Source of the DNA: Bacteroides sp. CAG:530 | GTDB lineage: Bacteria > Bacteroidota > Bacteroidia > Bacteroidales > Bacteroidaceae | Reading direction: 5' to 3' | NCBI GenBank assembly: GCA_000434735.1 | Contig: FR881171.1 | Location: forward strand, 1 to 23,577 | DNA: 23,577 nt | In this document: piece by piece, positions 1 to 7,077 of the stretch | Layout of the letters: the number at the start of each line of letters is the position of its first letter | Position numbering within the stretch: the first letter of the stretch is position 1 | Program-made: the position numbers and the translations under genes | Notes under the pieces: generated by a model | Seen by the model: the letters and a program-made list of their open reading frames with translations, nothing else | Database searches by the model: none | Told to the model about the DNA's origin: nothing

Positions 1-88
1 TTATTCTTATTTCGAACTCACGTTAAATATGTTACATAATAAATCAGGTAAAATTAGCGCACACAAAATAAGCGTAAAAAACGTGAGA

Positions 89-125
89 GAACCATTGCGA
101 TGATTAAAATGAACCATTGCGATGA
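89..125. repeat. 15-bp tandem direct repeat, 22-bp period
   Basis: The 15-mer GAACCATTGCGATGA occurs exactly at 89-103 and again at 111-125. It directly precedes the repeat core at 141-196 and shares the ATTGCG word with it, so the two are probably parts of one intergenic element. A related word, CATTGCGGTGAA, stands at 21004-21015 in front of the second copy of the core. Confidence 0.7.
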
Positions 126-409
126 ATAGAACTGTTTATTGCAAATGGTTGATTAGTTAATTGCATTCTTTTTTTTGCGGCTCGCAATGTTTTTTCACCC
201 CCTCCAGAAGGTACTGTAGGGCCGTTTTTACGATAACTTTTACAGCTGGTCTTCTGAGCAGACTCCTCTCCCATTTTTAGTATTTGGTAAAATAACAGTA
301 CACAGAGACAAGCGATCAGCGAAACGCCTATATTTATTTGGCCAATAAAGTCTATCACACTGAATATTATGATAATAAAAAAACTCCCGCAACACGTCAT
401 ACATAACAT
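104..409 (-). CDS. Doubtful small membrane protein ORF
   Basis: A 101-codon ORF whose N-terminal half (about residues 7-45) would form one or two hydrophobic membrane segments; the rest is basic and polar. I do not recognise it. Two facts argue against a real gene. Both possible ATG starts (409 and 400) lie inside the loop of the proS terminator hairpin, leaving no room for a separate promoter. The C-terminal third is also read out of the dispersed repeat at 141-196. It could still be a small gene reached by terminator read-through. The membrane-like composition is the only positive sign. Confidence 0.25.
   Translation of the reverse strand: MLCMTCCGSFFIIIIFSVIDFIGQINIGVSLIACLCVLLFYQILKMGEESAQKTSCKSYRKNGPTVPSGGGEKTLRAAKKRMQLTNQPFAINSSIHRNGSF
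141..196 (+). repeat. Dispersed intergenic repeat, copy A
   Basis: This stretch aligns without gaps to 21051-21107. Shared blocks are GCRAATGGT, then about ten variable bases, then ATTGC followed by a T-run, then CTCGCAAT followed by another T-run. ATTGC (160-164) and GCAAT (184-188) can pair into a small hairpin. The family is unknown to me. It is too short and too diverged to call an insertion sequence; a MITE-like or regulatory repeat is possible. Confidence 0.55.
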
Positions 410-421
410 GTGCGAGAGTTT
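374..421 (-). terminator. Rho-independent terminator of proS
   Basis: Arms 381-391 and 411-421 pair over 11 bp around a 19-nt loop. In the minus-strand RNA the single mismatch becomes a U-G wobble. The stem is followed, on the minus strand, by a run of T (the A-run at 377-383). It lies 27 bp beyond the proS stop codon, so it closes the proS transcript. Confidence 0.8.
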
Positions 422-447
422 TATATAATTAACTGTAAATTAGCTTA

Positions 448-1938
448 TTAATAAGCGCGTGCGAAGAGAACACGGCGAGCAGAAGGCTTGCCAGTTACCA
501 TATCCACGCCCGGAGTCAAGCTTTCTTCGTCGGCTTCGAAAGGAATACAACGAATAGTAGCCTTGGTTTCTTCCTTGATACGCTCTTCTGTTTCGGTTGT
601 ACCGTCCCAGTGAGCCAAGATGAAGCCACCCTTTTCAATCTGTTCCTTGAACTGATCGTAAGTATCTACTTTCACGATATGCTCGTTGCGATACTTCAGA
701 GCCTTCTGGTAGATGTTTTCCTGAATTTCTTCGAGCAATGCCTTTACGTATTCTTCAATACCGTCGCAAGAACGAGTTTCTTTTTCAAGAGTATCACGAC
801 GCATTACTTCCATAGTGTTGTTTTCCAAGTCGCGGCCACCCATTACCAAACGAACAGGAACACCCTTCAACTCGTAATCAGCGAATTTAAATCCAGGACG
901 CTTGTTGTCAGCGTTATCGTACTTCACTGAAATGCCCATGTTGCGCAATTTAGTTACGATACCTTCTACTTTAGCGTCTATTTGCTTCAACTGCTCGTCG
1001 TTCTTGTAGATAGGAACGATAACCACCTGAATAGGAGCCAAATGCGGAGGAAGAACCAAACCGTTATCGTCAGAGTGAGTCATGATAAGAGCACCCATCA
1101 AACGAGTAGATACACCCCATGAAGTAGCCCAAACGTAATCCAACTTATTGTTCTTGTCTACGAACTGAACGTTGAATGCCTTAGCGAAGTTCTGACCCAA
1201 GAAGTGTGATGTACCGCACTGCAGAGCCTTACCGTCTTGCATCAAACCTTCGATGGTATAAGTGTCGAGCGCTCCGGCAAAACGTTCGTTAGCCGATTTA
1301 ACACCTTTCACTACAGGTACAGCCATGAATTTTTCTGCAAAGTCGCCATATACGTGAAGCATTTTCTGTGCTTCTGCTTCTGCTTCTTCGCGGGTAGCGT
1401 GTGCTGTATGACCTTCTTGCCACAAGAACTCTGCTGTACGCAAGAACAAACGTGTACGCATTTCCCAGCGCATTACGTTAGCCCACTGATTACAAAGGAT
1501 AGGCAGGTCGCGGTATGAATTAATCCAGTTCTTATATGTACTCCAAATAATAGTTTCAGAGGTAGGACGGATAATCAGTTCTTCTTCCAATTTAGCAGCC
1601 GGGTCGACGATAACTCCAGAACCATCTTCTGCGTTTTTAAGACGATAGTGAGTTACAACGGCGCATTCTTTTGCAAAACCTTCTACGTGTTCTGCTTCGC
1701 GGCTAAAATAAGACTTAGGGATAAGCAACGGAAAGTATGCGTTAACGTGTCCTGTAGCTTTAAACATATCGTCGAGCAGGCGCTGCATTTTTTCCCAAAT
1801 AGCATATCCGTAAGGCTTGATGACCATACATCCACGCACGGGCGACTGCTCGGCAAGGTCTGCTTTTACCACCAAGTCGTTATACCACTGTGAGTAATTC
1901 TCACTTCTTTTGGTAAGTTCTTTCAATTCTTTTGCCAT
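448..1938 (-). CDS. proS: Prolyl-tRNA synthetase, archaeal/eukaryotic type
   Basis: Class II aminoacyl-tRNA synthetase that charges tRNA-Pro in the cytoplasm. The 496 residues match the short archaeal/eukaryote-like form (ProS type 3), without the editing insertion found in the E. coli type. Class II motif 1 is near residues 36-50 (around IKPYGYAIWE), followed by RPTSETIIW near 124. Motif 2 is near 155-178 (RWEMRTRLFLRTAEFLWQEG) and motif 3 near 273-290 (GVSTRLMGALIMTHSD). An anticodon-binding domain and a C-terminal domain follow, ending in FARAY, the terminal-Tyr ending typical of this type. The C-terminal domain keeps only one obvious cysteine (ATIRC), so the zinc site described in some relatives is probably absent. 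It is last in a minus-strand run, 79 bp after the membrane protein gene, with a possible promoter in that gap and a terminator downstream. Confidence 0.97.
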   Translation of the reverse strand: MAKELKELTKRSENYSQWYNDLVVKADLAEQSPVRGCMVIKPYGYAIWEKMQRLLDDMFKATGHVNAYFPLLIPKSYFSREAEHVEGFAKECAVVTHYRLKNAEDGSGVIVDPAAKLEEELIIRPTSETIIWSTYKNWINSYRDLPILCNQWANVMRWEMRTRLFLRTAEFLWQEGHTAHATREEAEAEAQKMLHVYGDFAEKFMAVPVVKGVKSANERFAGALDTYTIEGLMQDGKALQCGTSHFLGQNFAKAFNVQFVDKNNKLDYVWATSWGVSTRLMGALIMTHSDDNGLVLPPHLAPIQVVIVPIYKNDEQLKQIDAKVEGIVTKLRNMGISVKYDNADNKRPGFKFADYELKGVPVRLVMGGRDLENNTMEVMRRDTLEKETRSCDGIEEYVKALLEEIQENIYQKALKYRNEHIVKVDTYDQFKEQIEKGGFILAHWDGTTETEERIKEETKATIRCIPFEADEESLTPGVDMVTGKPSARRVLFARAY

Positions 1939-1988
1939 AATGTTATAGTAAGATTTAAATTTTTACTTATCGGTTCTAAAACAAGTTG

Positions 1989-1996
1989 CAAAAATA
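1989..1996 (-). promoter_or_regulatory. Possible -7 element for proS
   Basis: On the minus strand the sequence reads TATTTTTG, which fits the Bacteroidetes -7 consensus TAnnTTTG. It would give proS a leader of roughly 40 nt and allow transcription independent of the upstream glgB operon. I see no convincing TTTG at -33, so this is tentative. Confidence 0.35.
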
Positions 1997-2017
1997 GCAA
2001 AAATCATTTTGTTTAAG

Positions 2018-3166
2018 CTATTTTTGATACTGAAAATACCACCAATAAGTGTCGCCATACTCTTTACGCATGTTTTTTCTTTCCTCCGACGGGAATGAGA
2101 ACTGAAGGCGGCGCTCTTTAAACTCATCATAGCGGCGTATCATTGCGCTGTCGGTAACAGCTATTGAGGCTTCGGGATGTTTGTCTTTATATAAAATCAA
2201 CGCTTCATTGTAATAGCGGGGTAATTCGGCATCAGCATCCACAAAGTCCGTCAGACCTTTTGCGAATGAGTCCAAATCCTTATCGAGCAGCAATGAAGAC
2301 AAATAATAGTCTAAAGCAACGTGCTTACCAGTTCCTTTATAGCATATATTGCGCAGCAATTCCTGATGCGATTCTCCGAAGCGAGGACGTACGCCAAGCA
2401 GATAATAGATGGAATCATTGGTATAGCGAAGAGTCTTCAGTGAGTCGTTATCAAAGAACAAGCCTTCCGACTTATAGTATTGGGGATACAGGAAGAGCTT
2501 CTCTCCCATCGTTCCCTGATGCGCCATGGCCATAGCCCTAAGCGCAGTGAGCGTGCGTGTAGCTTCTGCTGAATATCTACCTACTTTAAGCACGTCTTCA
2601 TACTGATGTTCACGCAAGTATCGCTCCGCCTCCAGCTCATGATGAAAAGCACGGTTTGAGTTGCCGATTAATATCGTCATGAGGAAAAGCAAAAACAGAA
2701 TGACTAAATTAGCGTTGAATAATGCCAACGGAGGCACCTCGGTATTCAGTTTAAGGCGGAATACATGACGTAGCCAATAAGTAATGACAATAAACAACAG
2801 GATAAGAGTAGGCAGAAGCCATGTCCATGATGTATGATGGTTCTGCATATAGATACTGCGCGTAGCGTCGGTCATAGCTCCTAAAATAAGACAAGACGGG
2901 AAATAGGATAATGCCCTAATCTCGCCTTTCAGTCCTAATAGACTATTAACTCCCCACCGCAGCAGCAATAAAATAGCCGTAACAATCAATGCACTGGCCA
3001 ACGGCACATAATGCGTTTTACCATGAGCCAGCGAATAGTGTATAGCCTCTAATACATCATGCTGAAACACATAGAGGTATACAAAACTGAAAATACTAAA
3101 AAGAAAGCCGCACACGGCTGTTTGGATGCGTGCAGCTTTCTTATTAGGTGTAATAAATTCACTCAT
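2018..3166 (-). CDS. Five-TM membrane protein, possibly DUF6057-like
   Basis: A 382-residue protein of unknown function. After a short cytoplasmic N-terminus with several lysines there are about five hydrophobic segments (roughly residues 17-35, 54-72, 84-100, 114-133 and 149-168). A soluble C-terminal half of about 210 residues follows. It is rich in Leu, Tyr and charged residues, with helix-repeat character (AERYLREHQYEDVLKVGR and similar), and ends in an aromatic YWWYFQYQK. This architecture and tail remind me of the Bacteroidales DUF6057 family, but I could not verify that. It lies 41 bp downstream of glgB and 79 bp upstream of proS on the same strand, so it is probably co-transcribed with glgB. 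The soluble half may act as a TPR-like binding surface, but this is inference. Confidence 0.8.
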   Translation of the reverse strand: MSEFITPNKKAARIQTAVCGFLFSIFSFVYLYVFQHDVLEAIHYSLAHGKTHYVPLASALIVTAILLLLRWGVNSLLGLKGEIRALSYFPSCLILGAMTDATRSIYMQNHHTSWTWLLPTLILLFIVITYWLRHVFRLKLNTEVPPLALFNANLVILFLLFLMTILIGNSNRAFHHELEAERYLREHQYEDVLKVGRYSAEATRTLTALRAMAMAHQGTMGEKLFLYPQYYKSEGLFFDNDSLKTLRYTNDSIYYLLGVRPRFGESHQELLRNICYKGTGKHVALDYYLSSLLLDKDLDSFAKGLTDFVDADAELPRYYNEALILYKDKHPEASIAVTDSAMIRRYDEFKERRLQFSFPSEERKNMRKEYGDTYWWYFQYQK

Positions 3167-3207
3167 ATAAACAAGTCAATAAATAAAGGTTATGCCGCGG
3201 CATATGT

Positions 3208-5220
3208 TTACTTACCTACACGTTTCAATACAACGGCCGAGCGTGCCGGGATGTACAGCTTAAGCCATTCCTTTCTTTCCGAAGCATACAGAGGGTCGGC
3301 ACAAGTGAAATGCGAGACAGTGTCGTCGGCAAAGCCAAATCCTCCGAACGCCTTATCGTCTGTGTTAAGAACAACCTTGTATTCTCCGCGTGAAACCAGG
3401 AATCCGTAGTCTGTAAACGAGCGTACCGGATTGAAATTGAATACAAAGACGAGATCTTTGCGTTTGAACGCCAATATCTGATCGCCGTCGTTGTGCCATA
3501 TTTCTACCACGTCGGTCTTCTGTATATTCTTCACGCTTTCTAGTAAGTGTACCATTGCCGAATCGAAATCGCCAAGGTAGTGATAGCAAAGTTCCGGATT
3601 ATCTACCAGATTCCACTGGCGGCGGGCATACTTATACGACCATCCGTTACCTTCGCGCGGGAAGTCAATCCATTCTGGATGTCCGAATTCATTTCCCATG
3701 AAGTTAAGGTATCCACCGTTTATAGTAGAAGCTGTGAGCAGACGAATCATCTTATGCAGGGCGATGCCTCGGCGTACGGTGTCATTCTCGTCCCCAATCT
3801 TGAAATGCCAATACATATCGGCATCAATCAGACGGAAAATGATAGTCTTATCGCCTACCAATGCTTGGTCGTGGCTTTCGCAATAAGAAATAGTCTTTTC
3901 GTCTTTACGGCGGTTGGTTACTTCCCAGAACAAGCTAGAAGGTTTCCAATCCTCGTCTCTGCGTTCCTTGATTATCTTAATCCAATAATCGGGGATATTC
4001 ATTGCCATACGATAATCGAATCCGTATCCACCATCGGTAAATGGTGCTGCCAAGCCCGGCATACCAGATACTTCTTCGGCTATTGTGATAGCGAACGGAT
4101 TAACCTGATGAATCAGACGGTTGGCCAAGGTAAGGTAGCAGATAGCGTTATCGTCTTGATGGCCGTTAAAGTAATCGGCATAATTGCAGAACGCCTCTCC
4201 TAGTCCGTGGCTGTAATACAACATAGAAGTCACACCATCGAAACGGAAGCCGTCGAAATGGAATTCTTCCAACCAATATCTGCAGTTAGACAACAAGAAA
4301 TGAATTACTTCATTCTTACCGTAGTCAAAGCACAGTGAATCCCATGCCGGATGCTCACGGCGCTCGCCTTTGTAGAAATACTGGTACGGATCGCCCGCAA
4401 AATTACCAAGTCCTTCAACCTCATTCTTTACCGCATGAGAGTGTACTATATCCATAATGACAGCGATACCCATTTGGTGAGCTGTATCGATAAGCTGTTT
4501 CAACTCATCTGGAGTACCGAAGCGCGATGACGGAGCAAAGAAGCTTGATACATGATATCCGAAGCTGCCATAATACGGATGCTCCTGGATAGCCATAATC
4601 TGGATACAGTTATATCCGTCTTTCTGAACGCGTGGCAAAACGTTTTCGCGGAATTCGTTATAAGTACCAACTTTTTCGGCATCCTGACTCATACCTATGT
4701 GGCATTCATAAATCATCAAAGGACCTACATTAGGTTTGAATACCTTCTTTTTGAACTTATAAGGCTTAGCTGGAGCCCAAACCTGTGCACTGAAGATCTT
4801 AGTTTCTTCATCCTGCACAACACGGTTTGTCCATGCCGGAATACGTTCTCCGCATCCGCCTTCCCAGTAGATTTTCAGTTTATATAAATCGCCATGCTTC
4901 AGAGCCTTTTGTGGAAGAGTGATTTCCCAGCCGATAGCATTGCGCAATTTCTTTAATCTGTATTCGGGTCTTTCTTCCCAATTATTGAAGTCGCCTATCA
5001 AATAGATAGCGGTAGCGTTAGGAGCCCATTCGCGGAAAATCCATTTTTTATCCTCGAAATGCAGTCCATAAAACAAGTGTCCGGAAGCAAAATCCACCAG
5101 ACTTTTTCTTTTGCACAATTCTTTTTCTTTAGCTATCGCATGGCTATGTCTACCTTCGATAGCAGCAGAGAATGGCTCCAACCAAGGATCATTCTTTATA
5201 ATATTCAACTCTTCAACCAT
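3208..5220 (-). CDS. glgB: 1,4-alpha-glucan branching enzyme (GH13_8 type)
   Basis: Cuts an alpha-1,4-glucan chain and rejoins it through an alpha-1,6 bond, making branch points in glycogen; cytoplasmic. The order is an N-terminal CBM48 region (about residues 55-145), a GH13 catalytic barrel (about 165-480) and a C-terminal all-beta domain. Visible catalytic residues are Asp328 in GFRFDGV (nucleophile), Glu382 in TIAEE (acid/base) and Asp451 in ESHDQALVGDKT (transition-state stabiliser). At 670 residues, and with HIGMSQD plus GFRFDGVTSMLYYSHG, it resembles the eukaryotic and bacteroidetal GH13_8 enzymes rather than the E. coli form. It follows the YhcH-like gene by only 15 bp and precedes the membrane protein gene by 41 bp, so it is in an operon. 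No other glycogen gene is present in the window. Confidence 0.97.
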   Translation of the reverse strand: MVEELNIIKNDPWLEPFSAAIEGRHSHAIAKEKELCKRKSLVDFASGHLFYGLHFEDKKWIFREWAPNATAIYLIGDFNNWEERPEYRLKKLRNAIGWEITLPQKALKHGDLYKLKIYWEGGCGERIPAWTNRVVQDEETKIFSAQVWAPAKPYKFKKKVFKPNVGPLMIYECHIGMSQDAEKVGTYNEFRENVLPRVQKDGYNCIQIMAIQEHPYYGSFGYHVSSFFAPSSRFGTPDELKQLIDTAHQMGIAVIMDIVHSHAVKNEVEGLGNFAGDPYQYFYKGERREHPAWDSLCFDYGKNEVIHFLLSNCRYWLEEFHFDGFRFDGVTSMLYYSHGLGEAFCNYADYFNGHQDDNAICYLTLANRLIHQVNPFAITIAEEVSGMPGLAAPFTDGGYGFDYRMAMNIPDYWIKIIKERRDEDWKPSSLFWEVTNRRKDEKTISYCESHDQALVGDKTIIFRLIDADMYWHFKIGDENDTVRRGIALHKMIRLLTASTINGGYLNFMGNEFGHPEWIDFPREGNGWSYKYARRQWNLVDNPELCYHYLGDFDSAMVHLLESVKNIQKTDVVEIWHNDGDQILAFKRKDLVFVFNFNPVRSFTDYGFLVSRGEYKVVLNTDDKAFGGFGFADDTVSHFTCADPLYASERKEWLKLYIPARSAVVLKRVGK

Positions 5221-5235
5221 AGCATTAGATTATTA

Positions 5236-5679
5236 TTACTGAACTTTTACTTTCACAATCACTTTTTTAACGCCATCGGGTGTTATGCCAGGAGCGTGAC
5301 CATCCTGCGGAAAGAAAATAGCAAACATGCCCGGCTTTACAGTCAGGTAGTCTTGCGCTAATCCGTTATAGAATGTAATGTCTTTTTCTGCGTTATATTC
5401 TTCTTCGGGCAAGTCTTCGCGCGGTGTGTAGCCAATAACTTCTACACCCGAAAGCGGAATTTGTATGTCGATAAAATTATCATGCGTTTCCAAGCGTGCC
5501 TCTTCTTTAGTCTTAGGACGAGCCTGCGCAAAGTTGACCATAAGTTCGCCTTCTTTCAAAACGTTCTTACCTATTTCGTGAGCGTTAAGATCGGTAGATT
5601 TCAAGAACTCTATAGCTTGCGCAAACAAAGGGTTCAATGATGCATATTTCTCTATGTTTTCTAATTTGTCTATTACCAT
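5236..5679 (-). CDS. YhcH/YjgK/YiaL (DUF386) family cupin
   Basis: A 147-residue protein of the YhcH/YjgK/YiaL family. These beta-sandwich, cupin-like proteins are often linked to sugar metabolism or, in the TabA branch, to biofilm phenotypes; the biochemical activity is not settled. Family features are the THDNFIDIQIPLSG stretch (about residues 85-98), the FAIFFPQDGHAPGI stretch (about 121-134) with the histidine expected to bind metal, and the VKKVIVKVKV ending. Length is normal for the family. It is first in the minus-strand run, 15 bp before glgB and below a good promoter. The co-transcription with glgB suggests a link to carbohydrate handling, but that is inference. Confidence 0.9.
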   Translation of the reverse strand: MVIDKLENIEKYASLNPLFAQAIEFLKSTDLNAHEIGKNVLKEGELMVNFAQARPKTKEEARLETHDNFIDIQIPLSGVEVIGYTPREDLPEEEYNAEKDITFYNGLAQDYLTVKPGMFAIFFPQDGHAPGITPDGVKKVIVKVKVQ

Positions 5680-5738
5680 AATCGTAAAATTTAAGTTCTT
5701 TGATGTATTGATTTGTAAAATATCACAACGTATATTTA

Positions 5739-5769
5739 CAAACGTACAAAAGTTATTTCATAAAATCAA
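5739..5769 (-). promoter_or_regulatory. Promoter of the yhcH-like/glgB operon
   Basis: On the minus strand TACGTTTG (5739-5746) fits TAnnTTTG exactly. CTTG, a near match to the -33 TTTG, lies 20 bp upstream. The predicted start near 5732 gives a leader of about 50 nt before the yhcH-like ATG. It is the best candidate promoter for the run ending at proS. Confidence 0.6.
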
Positions 5770-5862
5770 GAATTATGTTAAATAATCATCCCAAAGTCTA
5801 AATTTCTTCCTCATATAAATGGAAAAAGCCTGCAAAATAGTATTGTTTTATCGTAAAGTTAT

Positions 5863-5902
5863 AAAAAAGCACCGCATGAAATCTATTGACTCCATGCGGC
5901 GC
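5863..5902 (-). terminator. Terminator after the MORN protein gene
   Basis: CCGCATG (5872-5878) pairs with CATGCGG (5893-5899), extended outward by a GC pair beyond a one-base mismatch. In the minus-strand RNA it is followed by six U (A-run 5863-5868). It lies about 30 bp past the MORN stop codon and separates this unit from the glgB operon. Confidence 0.85.
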
Positions 5903-5933
5903 ATCATATTAACATAATGTATTCAGTTTCGTA

Positions 5934-7052
5934 TTATTTAGTATCAAGCAGTCGGCCGAATCTGAAAGTTCCCTGTCGGATAACCTTACCAGAAGCATCT
6001 GTCTCTACAAAAGGTCCGTCCTTCTTGCCCTGCTTAAAGAAGCCTTCAAAACGTACACCGTCTTTGTTTACGATGGTGCCCTTACCGTTTTCTTTTCCGT
6101 GCGAAAAACTACCGGTATATACCGAGCCGTCTTTCATACGTAGCACTCCTTCGCCCTCGGCCATGTTGTTTTTCCATTCGCCTTCGTATTCATCTCCGTT
6201 TCCCCAAAGATATTTACCTTTTCCTGAGCGTTGGTTTTTGCTCCACTGCCCCTCGTACACAGCACCGTTGGCCCAAGTGAAGACTCCGTATCCGTCTTGC
6301 CAGCCGCTCTTGAACTCTCCTTTATATTTATCGCCGTTAGGATAGACATACATTCCTTCGCCAGTGCGCTCACCTTCAGCATAATCGCCTTCATAGCGTT
6401 CGCCGTTCTGGAAGTAATATGTACCCTTTCCGTTCTGCGTATCATTACTCCATTTCCCTTCGTAGCGGTCGCCGTTGGTATAATAGAATGTTCCTGCACC
6501 GTGACGTTCACCATTTTTCCATTCGCCTTCATATTTGGAGTCGTCTTCCCATTTCATCACCCCTTTTCCGTCTTTAAGGTCATCTTTCCATTCACCATCA
6601 TACTTAGCTCCACCCTTCCAGGTATAAACACCCTTTCCGTTTCGCTTGTCGTGATGCCATCCGCCTACGTACAAATCACCGTTGTAATAATACATGGTAC
6701 CTTCGCCTTCCTGAAAATCGGCATACCACATACCCTCATAACGGTTATTGTTCATGAAATAGTAGGTTCCGTTTCCGTGCTGTTGGTCTTGATACCACTG
6801 CCCTACATACTTCTCGCCATCGCTAAACAAATAAGTTCCGCTTCCTTGGCGTTTGCCTTTTACATATTCTCCTTCGTATACGTCTCCATTTTTAAACACG
6901 GTTTTTCCTTTACCGTTGGGGCGCTTGCCTTTTAGTTCGCCAGTATACTCAGATCCGTCTTTAAATTTATAATATCCTAAAGACAACTGAGCAGAGGCCG
7001 ACATGCCGCCAAAGGCCAAGAAGCACAATGTCAAATAAGTGTATCTATTCAT
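5934..7052 (-). CDS. Secreted MORN-repeat protein, 14 repeats
   Basis: A 372-residue protein with a Sec signal peptide (MNRYTYLTLCFLAFGGMSASAQ, likely cleaved after Ala21). After about 15 residues it is almost entirely MORN repeats of 23 residues, consensus YEGEWKNGxRxGKGTYxxxNGDx. I count 14 in uninterrupted register: 13 clear and a last degenerate one beginning FEGFFKQGKK. MORN arrays form elongated beta structures that bind lipids or proteins. Here the site would be the periplasm or outer membrane, because of the signal peptide. No enzymatic domain is attached. It lies 25 bp downstream of the M16 homologue, in the same unit as kdsB, and is followed by a terminator. A role at the cell envelope is inferred from export and the kdsB context only. 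Confidence 0.93.
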   Translation of the reverse strand: MNRYTYLTLCFLAFGGMSASAQLSLGYYKFKDGSEYTGELKGKRPNGKGKTVFKNGDVYEGEYVKGKRQGSGTYLFSDGEKYVGQWYQDQQHGNGTYYFMNNNRYEGMWYADFQEGEGTMYYYNGDLYVGGWHHDKRNGKGVYTWKGGAKYDGEWKDDLKDGKGVMKWEDDSKYEGEWKNGERHGAGTFYYTNGDRYEGKWSNDTQNGKGTYYFQNGERYEGDYAEGERTGEGMYVYPNGDKYKGEFKSGWQDGYGVFTWANGAVYEGQWSKNQRSGKGKYLWGNGDEYEGEWKNNMAEGEGVLRMKDGSVYTGSFSHGKENGKGTIVNKDGVRFEGFFKQGKKDGPFVETDASGKVIRQGTFRFGRLLDTK

Positions 7053-7077
7053 ATGTTATATTCTGTTTTATAAAGGA

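Larger units (their letters stand above)
1..373. other. Intergenic region downstream of proS
   Basis: Apart from a doubtful small ORF on the minus strand, I see no gene here. The region holds a 15-bp direct repeat (89-103 and 111-125), a dispersed repeat-like core (141-196) that recurs near 21051-21107, and a widely spaced 8-bp inverted repeat (CTCACGTT at 17-24, AACGTGAG at 80-87). Any gene to the left lies outside the window. Confidence 0.5.

Noticed and set aside
17..87. Inverted repeat CTCACGTT / AACGTGAG
   Set aside because: 8-bp arms 55 bp apart are expected by chance in AT-rich DNA and no T-run follows.
3547..4203. 218-codon plus-strand ORF opposite glgB
   Set aside because: It lies wholly antisense to a conserved enzyme and has no recognisable motif; long shadow frames are expected there.
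6231..6935. 234-codon hydrophobic plus-strand ORF opposite the MORN gene
   Set aside because: Its hydrophobic repeats are the complement of the MORN repeat codons, so it only looks like a membrane protein.
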